Made by a program: the position numbers and the translations under genes. Below are positions 1 to 6,179 of a stretch of DNA of 10,439 nt, in pieces. Source of the DNA: an uncultured Clostridia bacterium (GTDB lineage: Bacteria; Bacillota; Clostridia; Oscillospirales; Ruminococcaceae); contig CAMEYZ010000063.1 of the NCBI GenBank assembly GCA_945947715.1, forward strand, positions 1 to 10,439. Reading direction: 5' to 3'. Positions within the stretch are counted from its first letter, which is position 1. Each line of letters opens with the position of its first letter. The notes beneath the pieces are model-generated. The model had not been told where the DNA came from. It saw nothing but the letters and a program-made list of their open reading frames with translations, and ran no database searches.

Positions 1-3000
1 GGATCTCCTGCAGGGTATAAGCAGCGCCGTAAGCTTCCAGCGCCCAGACTTCCATCTCGCCGAAGCGCTGACCGCCGAACTGAGCCTTACCGCCCAGAGG
101 CTGCTGGGTGACCAGCGAGTAAGGACCGACAGAACGTGCGTGGATCTTATCGTCAACCAGATGGTGAAGCTTTAAATAGTACATGATGCCGACGGTAACA
201 GGGTTATCGAACTGTTCACCTGTACGTCCGTCGCGGAGGTAGAACTTACCATTTTCGGGGAGTCCTGCTTCCTTGAACATCTCTCTGATATCGCTCTCGT
301 GAGCGCCATCGAATACGGGAGTCATTACCTTCCAGCCCAGCTCTCTCGAAGCCATGCCGAGGTTTACTTCCAGTACCTGACCGATGTTCATACGAGAAGG
401 TACGCCCTGAGGGTTAAGCACGATATCCAGCGGAGTGCCGTCCTCCATGAAGGGCATATCCTCAGACTTGAGTATGCGGGAAACGACACCCTTGTTACCG
501 TGGCGGCCCGCCATTTTATCTCCGACAGAGATCTTTCTCTTCTGAGCGATGTAGCATCTTACCTGCTTGTTTACACCAGGAGCCAGCTCGTCGCTGTTCT
601 CGCGGGTAAACACCTTAACATCAACGATGATACCGGACTCACCGTGAGGCACCTTAAGGGAGTTGTCGCGGACCTCTCTTGCCTTCTCACCGAAGATAGC
701 GCGGAGCAGTCTTTCCTCAGCGGTAAGCTCGGTCTCTCCCTTGGGAGTTACCTTGCCGACGAGGATATCGCCTGCAGTTACCTCAGCGCCTATGCGGATA
801 ATTCCGTTTTCGTCCAGATTCTTAAGTGCGTCCTCGCCCACGTTGGGGATATCTCTTGTGATCTCCTCGGGGCCGAGCTTTGTGTCTCTTGCCTCGCACT
901 CATATTCCTCGATGTGGATAGAGGTGTATATATCCTCGCGGACAACGCGTTCATTAAGAAGAACGGCGTCCTCGTAGTTGTAGCCCTCCCAGGTCATAAA
1001 GCCGATGAGAGCATTTTTTCCGATAGCGATCTCACCGTTGCTTGTAGCGGGACCGTCAGCCAGTACCTGACCCACATGTACCTCCTCGCCCTTGCTTACG
1101 ATAGGTCTCTGATTGATGCAGGTGCCCTGGTTGGAGCGCTTGAACTTTGTAAGCTTGTAGGTGTGAGTTGCGCCCGTGCCCTCCTTGACAACGACCTCGT
1201 CTGCGGAAACGCTTTCCACAACACCGTCGTGCTTGGAGATGATGCATACGCCCGAGTCAACAGCAGCCTTGTACTCCATACCCGTACCAACGATAGGCGC
1301 CTCAGTCTTAAGAAGAGGCACAGCCTGACGCTGCATGTTCGCGCCCATCAGAGCACGGTTGGCGTCATCGTTTTCCAGGAAGGGGATCATCGCCGTCGCA
1401 ATGGAAACAACCATTTTAGGCGATACGTCCATATAATCTACCTTGCTGCTCTCGCTGGTAGTGATCTGATCTCTAAAACGCACGTCAACAACAGGACGTG
1501 CAAATTTTCCGTCCTCAGTAAGGGGCTCGTTAGCCTGAGCAACGATGAAGTTATCCTCCACATCAGCGGTCATGTAGACCACCTCGTTGGTAACTACGCC
1601 GGTCTCCTTGTCCACTTTTCTGTAGGGAGCCTCAATGAAGCCGTACTTGTTAATTCTCGCAAAGGAAGCGAGGTATGAGATAAGTCCGATGTTAGGACCT
1701 TCAGGGGTCTCGATAGGACACATTCTTCCATAGTGGGAGTAGTGAACGTCGCGGACCTCAAATCCTGCACGGTCTCTGGAAAGACCGCCGGGGCCCAGTG
1801 CGGAAAGACGTCTCTTGTGAGTAAGCTCAGCAAGAGGGTTATTCTGGTCCATGAACTGTGACAGAGGCGAGGAGCCGAAGAACTCCTTAATAGCCGCAGT
1901 TATAGGACGGATATTGATAAGTGCCTGAGGAGTCATGTTGGTCATGTCCTGGCTCGTTGTGTTCATGCGTTCTCTGATAACGCGCTCCATTCTGGTAAAG
2001 CCGATCTTGAACTGATTCTGGAGCAGCTCGCCCACAGAACGGATACGTCTGTTGCCGAGGTGGTCGATATCGTCAACAGTGCCGACGCCCTCGCAGAGGT
2101 TGATAAAGTAGCTGATAGAAGCGTAAATATCATCAAGGATGATATGTCTGGGGATAAGCTCGTCCTTGCGCTTGCTTATCATTTCTTCCATTTCGTCCTT
2201 GTCTGCAGCGGTCTCGATGATCTCTCTGAGGACCTTGAAGGATACCAGCTCATTGATGCCGAACTGTTCAGGGTCGATATCGCAGAAATCGGTGATATCC
2301 ACCATACCGTTACCAATTATCTTGATCTCTCTTGTTTCGACCTTGTTGTGAGTTTCGCCTGTAGGAGTGGTATAGGTCTCCCTGTGCTCAACGTTTATCC
2401 AAGCCTCAGCGACGCCAGCTTTTTCGATCTTGACAGCTCTCTCGTAGGAGATGAACTCGCCCTCGTCAGCGATGATCTCGCCGGTCATCGGATCAGCAAC
2501 AGGGCGCGAAAGGGTATGGCCCGCCATTCTTGCAGCAATGCCGAGCTTCTTGTTATATTTATATCTTCCGAAATCCGCGAGATCGTATCTCTTGGAATCG
2601 AAGAAGAGCATATTCAGATGTGCCAGAGCGCTGTCCACTGTAGGAGGCTCGCCGGGACGGAGCTTCTTATACACTTCGATAAGAGCCTCTTCAGTATTCT
2701 TAGCGGGGTCCTTCTGAAGGATAGTCTGGTTAAGACGCTCGTCCACGCCGAACATATCCTCGATCTCCTGATCGGTACCTATTCCGAGAGCGCGGATAAA
2801 GGTAGTCAGAGGAATCTTTCTGTTCTTATCTATGCGGACGTAGACCACGTCCTGAGAATCCATTTCATATTCAAGCCAAGCGCCTCTGTTAGGGATAACG
2901 GTAGTTCTGAAAAGATCCTTACCGGTCTTATCCTTTTCGGAAGCGTAGTAAACGCCGGGGGAACGCACCAGCTGAGATACGATAACACGCTCTGCGCCGT

Positions 3001-3385
3001 TGATAACGAAGGTTCCGCTTTCGGTCATAAGAGGCAGGTCGCCCATATAGACCTCATTTTCCTTCTGCTCGCCCGTTTCCTTGTTTACGAGTCTTGCCTT
3101 GACCTTAAGGGGAGCCGCATATGTTGCATCTCTCTCCTTACATTCTGCCACTGTATACTTAGGCGTTTCTTCGATACGGTAATCAATAAAATTAAGCTCA
3201 TAGTTTCCGTTGTAGTCAGAAATAGTCGCCACATCGCGGAAAACCTCTTTAAGACCCTCCTCAACAAACCATTTGTAGGAATTTTTCTGCACCTCGATAA
3301 GATTCGGCATCGGAATGACCTCGTTAATTTTTCCGAAGCTCATTCGAGTGGTTTTGCCGAGCTGCACCGGCTTAACATTCACCAT
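1..3385 (-). CDS. rpoB: DNA-directed RNA polymerase subunit beta, 3' end cut by window edge
   Basis: This is the catalytic beta subunit of RNA polymerase, which with beta' forms the active-site cleft and the rifampicin pocket. The first 1128 codons are visible and remain open at base 1. Clostridial RpoB is typically about 1200-1250 residues, so roughly 100 C-terminal residues lie outside the window. The start ATG (3385-3383) has an AAGGAGG ribosome binding site at 3395-3401, 9 nt upstream, and the product begins MVNVKPVQLGKTTRMSFGKI. Landmarks are the rifampicin cluster FFGSSPLSQFMDQNNPLAEL (residues 502-521) followed by THKRRLSALGPGG, the segment RMCPIETPEGPNIGL, and the active-site segment GDKMAGRHGNKG (955-966). 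Local residues D513, H523 and S528 match E. coli D516, H526 and S531 and are the sensitive-type residues. P507 replaces E. coli Q510. No frameshift is seen. rplJ and rplL, which usually precede rpoB, are absent; metY lies upstream. Identity is certain. Confidence 0.99.
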   Translation of the reverse strand, partial: MVNVKPVQLGKTTRMSFGKINEVIPMPNLIEVQKNSYKWFVEEGLKEVFRDVATISDYNGNYELNFIDYRIEETPKYTVAECKERDATYAAPLKVKARLVNKETGEQKENEVYMGDLPLMTESGTFVINGAERVIVSQLVRSPGVYYASEKDKTGKDLFRTTVIPNRGAWLEYEMDSQDVVYVRIDKNRKIPLTTFIRALGIGTDQEIEDMFGVDERLNQTILQKDPAKNTEEALIEVYKKLRPGEPPTVDSALAHLNMLFFDSKRYDLADFGRYKYNKKLGIAARMAGHTLSRPVADPMTGEIIADEGEFISYERAVKIEKAGVAEAWINVEHRETYTTPTGETHNKVETREIKIIGNGMVDITDFCDIDPEQFGINELVSFKVLREIIETAADKDEMEEMISKRKDELIPRHIILDDIYASISYFINLCEGVGTVDDIDHLGNRRIRSVGELLQNQFKIGFTRMERVIRERMNTTSQDMTNMTPQALINIRPITAAIKEFFGSSPLSQFMDQNNPLAELTHKRRLSALGPGGLSRDRAGFEVRDVHYSHYGRMCPIETPEGPNIGLISYLASFARINKYGFIEAPYRKVDKETGVVTNEVVYMTADVEDNFIVAQANEPLTEDGKFARPVVDVRFRDQITTSESSKVDYMDVSPKMVVSIATAMIPFLENDDANRALMGANMQRQAVPLLKTEAPIVGTGMEYKAAVDSGVCIISKHDGVVESVSADEVVVKEGTGATHTYKLTKFKRSNQGTCINQRPIVSKGEEVHVGQVLADGPATSNGEIAIGKNALIGFMTWEGYNYEDAVLLNERVVREDIYTSIHIEEYECEARDTKLGPEEITRDIPNVGEDALKNLDENGIIRIGAEVTAGDILVGKVTPKGETELTAEERLLRAIFGEKAREVRDNSLKVPHGESGIIVDVKVFTRENSDELAPGVNKQVRCYIAQKRKISVGDKMAGRHGNKGVVSRILKSEDMPFMEDGTPLDIVLNPQGVPSRMNIGQVLEVNLGMASRELGWKVMTPVFDGAHESDIREMFKEAGLPENGKFYLRDGRTGEQFDNPVTVGIMYYLKLHHLVDDKIHARSVGPYSLVTQQPLGGKAQFGGQRFGEMEVWALEAYGAAYTLQEI

Positions 3386-3506
3386 AGGCGGAATCCTCCT
3401 TATATTACTTGAGAAAAAGCTATGCCGCAGAAGAAAAACAAAATACACCAAAAAAGTATATTTTTTTAAGCATACAACGACACCATACATTTCGATACAT
3501 TGTAAT

Positions 3507-3535
3507 ATTATACACCTAATTTTTTCAAATGTCAA
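3507..3535 (-). promoter_or_regulatory. rpoB sigma-A promoter, perfect consensus
   Basis: On the minus strand TTGACA (3530-3535) and TATAAT (3507-3512) are separated by exactly 17 nt, matching the vegetative consensus at every position. The predicted start near base 3500 gives an A/T-rich leader of about 115 nt before the rpoB ATG. The metY terminator lies upstream, so rpoB is most likely transcribed from here and not from the metY promoter. Confidence 0.9.
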
Positions 3536-3537
3536 GA

Positions 3538-3554
3538 CCTTTTCCCCGAAAAGG
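3538..3554. repeat. Inverted repeat just upstream of the rpoB -35 box
   Basis: A perfect 6-bp inverted repeat, CCTTTT and AAAAGG around a 5-nt CCCCG loop, ends 3 bp upstream of the -35 hexamer. The position suits an activator or repressor site, but a short A/T-rich palindrome can arise by chance. It has no U-tract and lies outside the predicted transcript, so it is not a terminator for rpoB. No regulator can be named. Confidence 0.35.
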
Positions 3555-3626
3555 CAAAAATATACCTATTGCACAATTGAAGAAACAGAATCCAAAACAC
3601 ATGATGCATTATGCACAAATACACGT

Positions 3627-3664
3627 AAAACGGCGGAGACTGTCATACAGGCAATCTCCGCCGC
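3627..3664 (-). terminator. Intrinsic terminator of metY
   Basis: On the minus strand a 9-bp perfect GC-rich stem (CGGCGGAGA at 3631-3639 paired with TCTCCGCCG at 3655-3663) is followed by TTTT (3627-3630). An inner CTG/CAG pairing extends the hairpin. It starts 18 nt after the metY stop codon and separates metY from rpoB. Confidence 0.85.
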
Positions 3665-3681
3665 ATAGCTAACTATAAAAA

Positions 3682-4965
3682 TCAGACCGCTGCAAAAGCG
3701 TCCTCAAGAGCATTGATGAGGTCCTCCGCATTTTCCGTTCCGATAGAAAGGCGGATAGTACCGGGCTTGATACCCTGCTCCTCCAGCTCCTTTTCGTTGA
3801 GCTGAGCATGCGTTGTGGTAGCGGGGTGGATAACCAGCGACTTGGAATCCGCAACGTTTGCCAGCAGAGATAATATCTTCAGATTATTGATGAACTTCTC
3901 CGCCTCAGCGATACCTCCCTTTATCTCAAAGGTGAAGATAGAGCCGCCGCCATTTGGGAAATACTTCTTATAAAGCTCGTGAGTAGGCTCGCTTTCCAGC
4001 AGAGGGTGATGAACAGCCTCTACCTTGGGGTGAGAAGCAAGGTACTTTACTATCTTATTTGTGTTTTCGGTGTGGCGCTCAACTCTGAGTGCGAGAGTCT
4101 CCAGACCCTGTAAGAAGATGAACGCATGGAAGGGAGAAAGAGTAGCTCCCGTATCGCGAAGCAGAATAGCTCTGATATATGTGACAAACGCCGCAGCACC
4201 CACATCCTTGGCAAAGCTTACGCCATGATAGCTGGGATTAGGTTCGGTAAGATGAGGGAACTTGCCCGACTTTATCCAGTCGAACTTGCCACTGTCAACG
4301 ATAACGCCGCCGATAGCCGTACCATGTCCGCCAATGAACTTAGTGGCACTGTGAACAACGATATCCGCACCGTACTCAATGGGACGGAGAAGATAAGGAG
4401 TCGCAAAGGTGGAATCCACAACGAGAGGGATATCATGAGCATGAGCAAGCTTTGCAAGAGCCTCGATGTCCGCAACATTGGAATTGGGATTACCGAGAGT
4501 TTCCACATAGATAGCCTTTGTGTTAGGCTGGATAGCCTTTTCGAAGGAGCCCTCCACCTCAGGGTCAACGAAGGTCGTCTTGATACCGTACTCAGTGAGG
4601 GTATGTTCAAGCAGATTATATGTACCGCCGTAAATGGTCTTGGAAGCCACGATATGGTCTCCTGCCTTTGCAAGAGCCTGTATCGTGTAGGTAACAGCTG
4701 CTGCACCAGAAGCCACAGCCAGAGCAGCAACTCCCCCTTCAAGAGCAGCTATCCTCTGCTCGAAGATATCCTGAGTAGGGTTAGTGAGTCTGCCGTAGAT
4801 GTTGCCGCTGTCCCTAAGTCCGAAGCGGTCTGCTGCGTGCTGAAAATCGTGGAATACGTAAGATGTTGTTGCATAAATGGGAACTGCCCTCGAATCGGTA
4901 ACGGGGTCTGCGTTCTCCTGACCTACATGAAGTGCCTTAGTTTCAAATTTCCATTCCTGTGACAT
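3682..4965 (-). CDS. metY: O-acetylhomoserine sulfhydrylase (O-acetylhomoserine aminocarboxypropyltransferase)
   Basis: This PLP-dependent cytosolic enzyme of the Cys/Met metabolism family converts O-acetyl-L-homoserine and sulfide to homocysteine and acetate, the direct sulfhydrylation route to methionine. The 427-residue length fits MetY; cystathionine gamma-synthases and lyases are nearer 380. The PLP lysine is K209 in HSATKFIGGHG, D184 in VVDSTFATPYLLRP should contact the pyridine nitrogen, and the phosphate-binding IYGRLTNPT lies at residues 56-64. The C-terminus carries the family segment VADSKSLVIHPATTTHAQL. The ATG at 4965 has an AAGAGG ribosome binding site (4975-4980) 9 nt upstream. 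The gene is monocistronic, with its own promoter, an 18-codon leader ORF and a terminator. TAGGAATT repeats in and around the promoter suggest sulfur-responsive control. MetY versus a related Met/Cys enzyme is inferred from length and motifs; the fold family is certain. Confidence 0.93.
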   Translation of the reverse strand: MSQEWKFETKALHVGQENADPVTDSRAVPIYATTSYVFHDFQHAADRFGLRDSGNIYGRLTNPTQDIFEQRIAALEGGVAALAVASGAAAVTYTIQALAKAGDHIVASKTIYGGTYNLLEHTLTEYGIKTTFVDPEVEGSFEKAIQPNTKAIYVETLGNPNSNVADIEALAKLAHAHDIPLVVDSTFATPYLLRPIEYGADIVVHSATKFIGGHGTAIGGVIVDSGKFDWIKSGKFPHLTEPNPSYHGVSFAKDVGAAAFVTYIRAILLRDTGATLSPFHAFIFLQGLETLALRVERHTENTNKIVKYLASHPKVEAVHHPLLESEPTHELYKKYFPNGGGSIFTFEIKGGIAEAEKFINNLKILSLLANVADSKSLVIHPATTTHAQLNEKELEEQGIKPGTIRLSIGTENAEDLINALEDAFAAV

Positions 4966-5019
4966 AATATAATACCTCTTTCATCAGATTAGTTTGTTTT
5001 CATTTTTTATCGTGGTTGC

Positions 5020-5076
5020 TTATCTGCGGTGACATCGGCACATTCGGTCCGACCGGAACAAATTCCTACTTATCAT
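5020..5076 (-). CDS. Putative Cys/Arg-rich leader peptide upstream of metY (18 codons)
   Basis: This small ORF encodes MISRNLFRSDRMCRCHRR and ends in TAA (5020-5022). Its ATG (5076-5074) has AAAGGAG (5086-5092) 9 nt upstream, as good a ribosome binding site as any large gene here has. It starts only about 25 nt after the predicted transcription start and ends 54 nt before metY. The peptide has two Cys (TGC, TGT), six Arg (two of them CGA) and one His, with Cys-Arg-Cys near the end. Known leader peptides sense an amino acid through ribosome stalling at its codons, so cysteine sensing ahead of a sulfur-assimilation gene is a reasonable inference. No intrinsic terminator is visible between it and metY, so a mechanism would have to be translational or Rho-dependent. 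I do not recognise a named family. Confidence 0.6.
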   Translation of the reverse strand: MISRNLFRSDRMCRCHRR

Positions 5077-5162
5077 ATCGGTTATCTCCTTTAAGCTTAT
5101 GTTTATATTATAGCATATAATTCCTATTTGTCAAGTAGTTATTTTATTTTTGGAAATTCCTA
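5061..5162 (-). repeat. Three TAGGAATT direct repeats around the metY promoter
   Basis: TAGGAATT reads on the minus strand at 5155-5162 (upstream of -35, within a GGAAATTCC palindrome), 5119-5126 (between -35 and -10) and 5061-5068 (inside the leader ORF). The copies start 36 and 58 bp apart, all in the same orientation. A/T-rich sites of this kind recall operators of Rrf2-family regulators such as the cysteine repressor CymR, but that match is from memory and uncertain. The same octamer also occurs once inside rpoB coding sequence near 3276, so a single copy means little. The cluster is the signal. Confidence 0.45.
5107..5134 (-). promoter_or_regulatory. metY sigma-A promoter with an operator-like element in the spacer
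   Basis: On the minus strand TTGACA (5129-5134) and TATAAT (5107-5112) lie 16 nt apart. Both hexamers match consensus. The spacer contains TAGGAATT (5119-5126), where a bound repressor would block polymerase. The predicted start lies near base 5100, about 135 nt upstream of the metY ATG, so the transcript includes the 18-codon leader ORF. Confidence 0.85.
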
Positions 5163-5208
5163 CAAAACAGATATTCATTTTACAGCAGATATTGACAAAA
5201 AAGGCAGT

Positions 5209-5258
5209 AAAAATCCGCCGACAGAGCGTTATCACAGTGAAAACACCCTGTCGGCGGA
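5209..5258 (-). terminator. Intrinsic terminator of the PP2C gene
   Basis: An 11-bp perfect stem (TCCGCCGACAG at 5214-5224 and CTGTCGGCGGA at 5248-5258) encloses a 23-nt loop. On the minus strand it is followed directly by TTTTT (5209-5213) and soon by a second T-run. It starts 16 nt after the PP2C stop codon. Confidence 0.88.
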
Positions 5259-5274
5259 GAAATTTACTTTTAAA

Positions 5275-6054
5275 TCAGCTAACCGAGGTCTGTCTCTCGG
5301 AGACGTCCTCATACAGCGAAACTGCAAGAACAGTTATATTATCGGGACTGCCATTTTTGATAGCTGTCTGAGTGAGAATGGAAAGTCTCTTAGGCAGCTT
5401 CAAGGGCAGTGCAAGTATCTCCTCAAATTCGCCCTGAGTGAGATAATCGGAAAGCCCGTCGGAGCATATCAGTATAATATCGCCGTATTCCATGGGCTCG
5501 ATAGGGATTATCTGCGGCTCGGGGTCAGCGGAGGTATTTCCCAGTACAGGCAGAATCACATGACTGTTCTTATGCTTAAGCTTTTCCTCAAAGGAGATGT
5601 GCTTGTCGCCGTAAAGCATCTGCACCAGCGACTGGTCGGTGGATATCTGTCTGATATTGCCACTGCGGACGCGGTAAAGTCTGGAATCGCCCACATTTAT
5701 AACATAGTGTCCGCCCTTTTCGTCCACAGCCAGCGCACAGAGAGTGGTCTGCATATTTTCGGAGCGCTCGTGAGTGATACCGTATCTGCGTATTCTGCGA
5801 TGGATATTCAGCACCTTTTTGCGGTAATCGGTCTTACCCGAGGGCCTCACTCCCGACAGCATCTTCAGTGCCATTTTCGAAGCCACCTCGCCCTTAGCCT
5901 CACCGGCAACTCCGTCAGCCACAGCAATAATAAAAGGATACTGCAGGCTGCTTTCCAGCTGTGAAGTATTCATAACAGTTTTATTTATCATAAAAGCGTC
6001 CTCATTGTGGTCGCGGACGCTACCCGTATCGGACATTCCGCAGCAGTAATACAT
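5275..6054 (-). CDS. PP2C-family (PPM) protein serine/threonine phosphatase
   Basis: This cytosolic metal-dependent phosphatase would remove phosphate from Ser/Thr residues. The 259 residues are a single PP2C domain close to the usual bacterial length (about 240-260), with no signal peptide or membrane segment. Motifs in order are SDTGSVRDHNEDAF (8-21, with R14, E18 and D19), VADGVAGEAKGEVAS (45-59, with D47 and G48), MQTTLCALAV (101-110), NVGDSRLYRVRSG (120-132), ISTDQSLV (137-144), ILICSDGLSDYL (194-205, with D199) and GSPDNITVLAVS (235-246, with D238). All metal-binding aspartates are present. The usual DGMGG is DGVAG here. An in-frame TAA two codons upstream fixes the ATG as the earliest start; its ribosome binding site AGAGGAG (6069-6075) is rather far away at 14 nt. 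No PknB-type kinase neighbours it, although bacterial PP2Cs are often paired with one. It has its own promoter and terminator. Confidence 0.93.
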   Translation of the reverse strand: MYYCCGMSDTGSVRDHNEDAFMINKTVMNTSQLESSLQYPFIIAVADGVAGEAKGEVASKMALKMLSGVRPSGKTDYRKKVLNIHRRIRRYGITHERSENMQTTLCALAVDEKGGHYVINVGDSRLYRVRSGNIRQISTDQSLVQMLYGDKHISFEEKLKHKNSHVILPVLGNTSADPEPQIIPIEPMEYGDIILICSDGLSDYLTQGEFEEILALPLKLPKRLSILTQTAIKNGSPDNITVLAVSLYEDVSERQTSVS

Positions 6055-6108
6055 TGCTTACAGTTCAGCTCCTCTGTTAAGTGCACGGCACCTGATCATT
6101 ACTCTATT

Positions 6109-6137
6109 ATTATACTATTTTCGCACACATTTTTCAA
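6109..6137 (-). promoter_or_regulatory. Sigma-A promoter of the PP2C gene
   Basis: On the minus strand TTGAAA (6132-6137) and TATAAT (6109-6114) are separated by 17 nt. The predicted start near base 6102 gives a leader of about 48 nt. I see no hairpin-plus-T-run terminator between the GH3 stop (6180) and this promoter, so read-through from GH3 may also reach the PP2C gene. Confidence 0.78.
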
Positions 6138-6179
6138 TGGACAAGTTAATTAAGATTTGAATACAATTCCGTTACAGCC

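Noticed and set aside
299..1678. Long plus-strand open frame of 459 codons opposite rpoB
   Set aside because: It is antisense to conserved rpoB codons, has no ribosome binding site and resembles no family. The same holds for the frame at 2060-3412.
3386..3487. In-frame upstream ATG that would extend RpoB by about 34 residues
   Set aside because: The extension reads through the rpoB ribosome binding site, is Phe/Val-rich, and lacks its own ribosome binding site. The family starts at MVNVKPVQLGK.
4126..4962. 278-codon plus-strand frame opposite metY
   Set aside because: Antisense shadow of metY; Cys/Ser/Arg-rich composition and no recognisable domain.
4966..5019. SAM riboswitch or T-box in the metY leader
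   Set aside because: The leader is only about 135 nt, mostly occupied by the small ORF, and lacks the conserved cores or a terminator helix.
5128..5964. 278-codon plus-strand frame opposite the PP2C gene
   Set aside because: It runs through the metY promoter region, a terminator stem and the antisense of clear PP2C motifs, with no supporting ribosome binding site.
6140..6179. Terminator directly after the GH3 gene
   Set aside because: No stable stem followed by a T-run is visible. The palindrome TTAATTAA at 6147-6154 is too short and weak.
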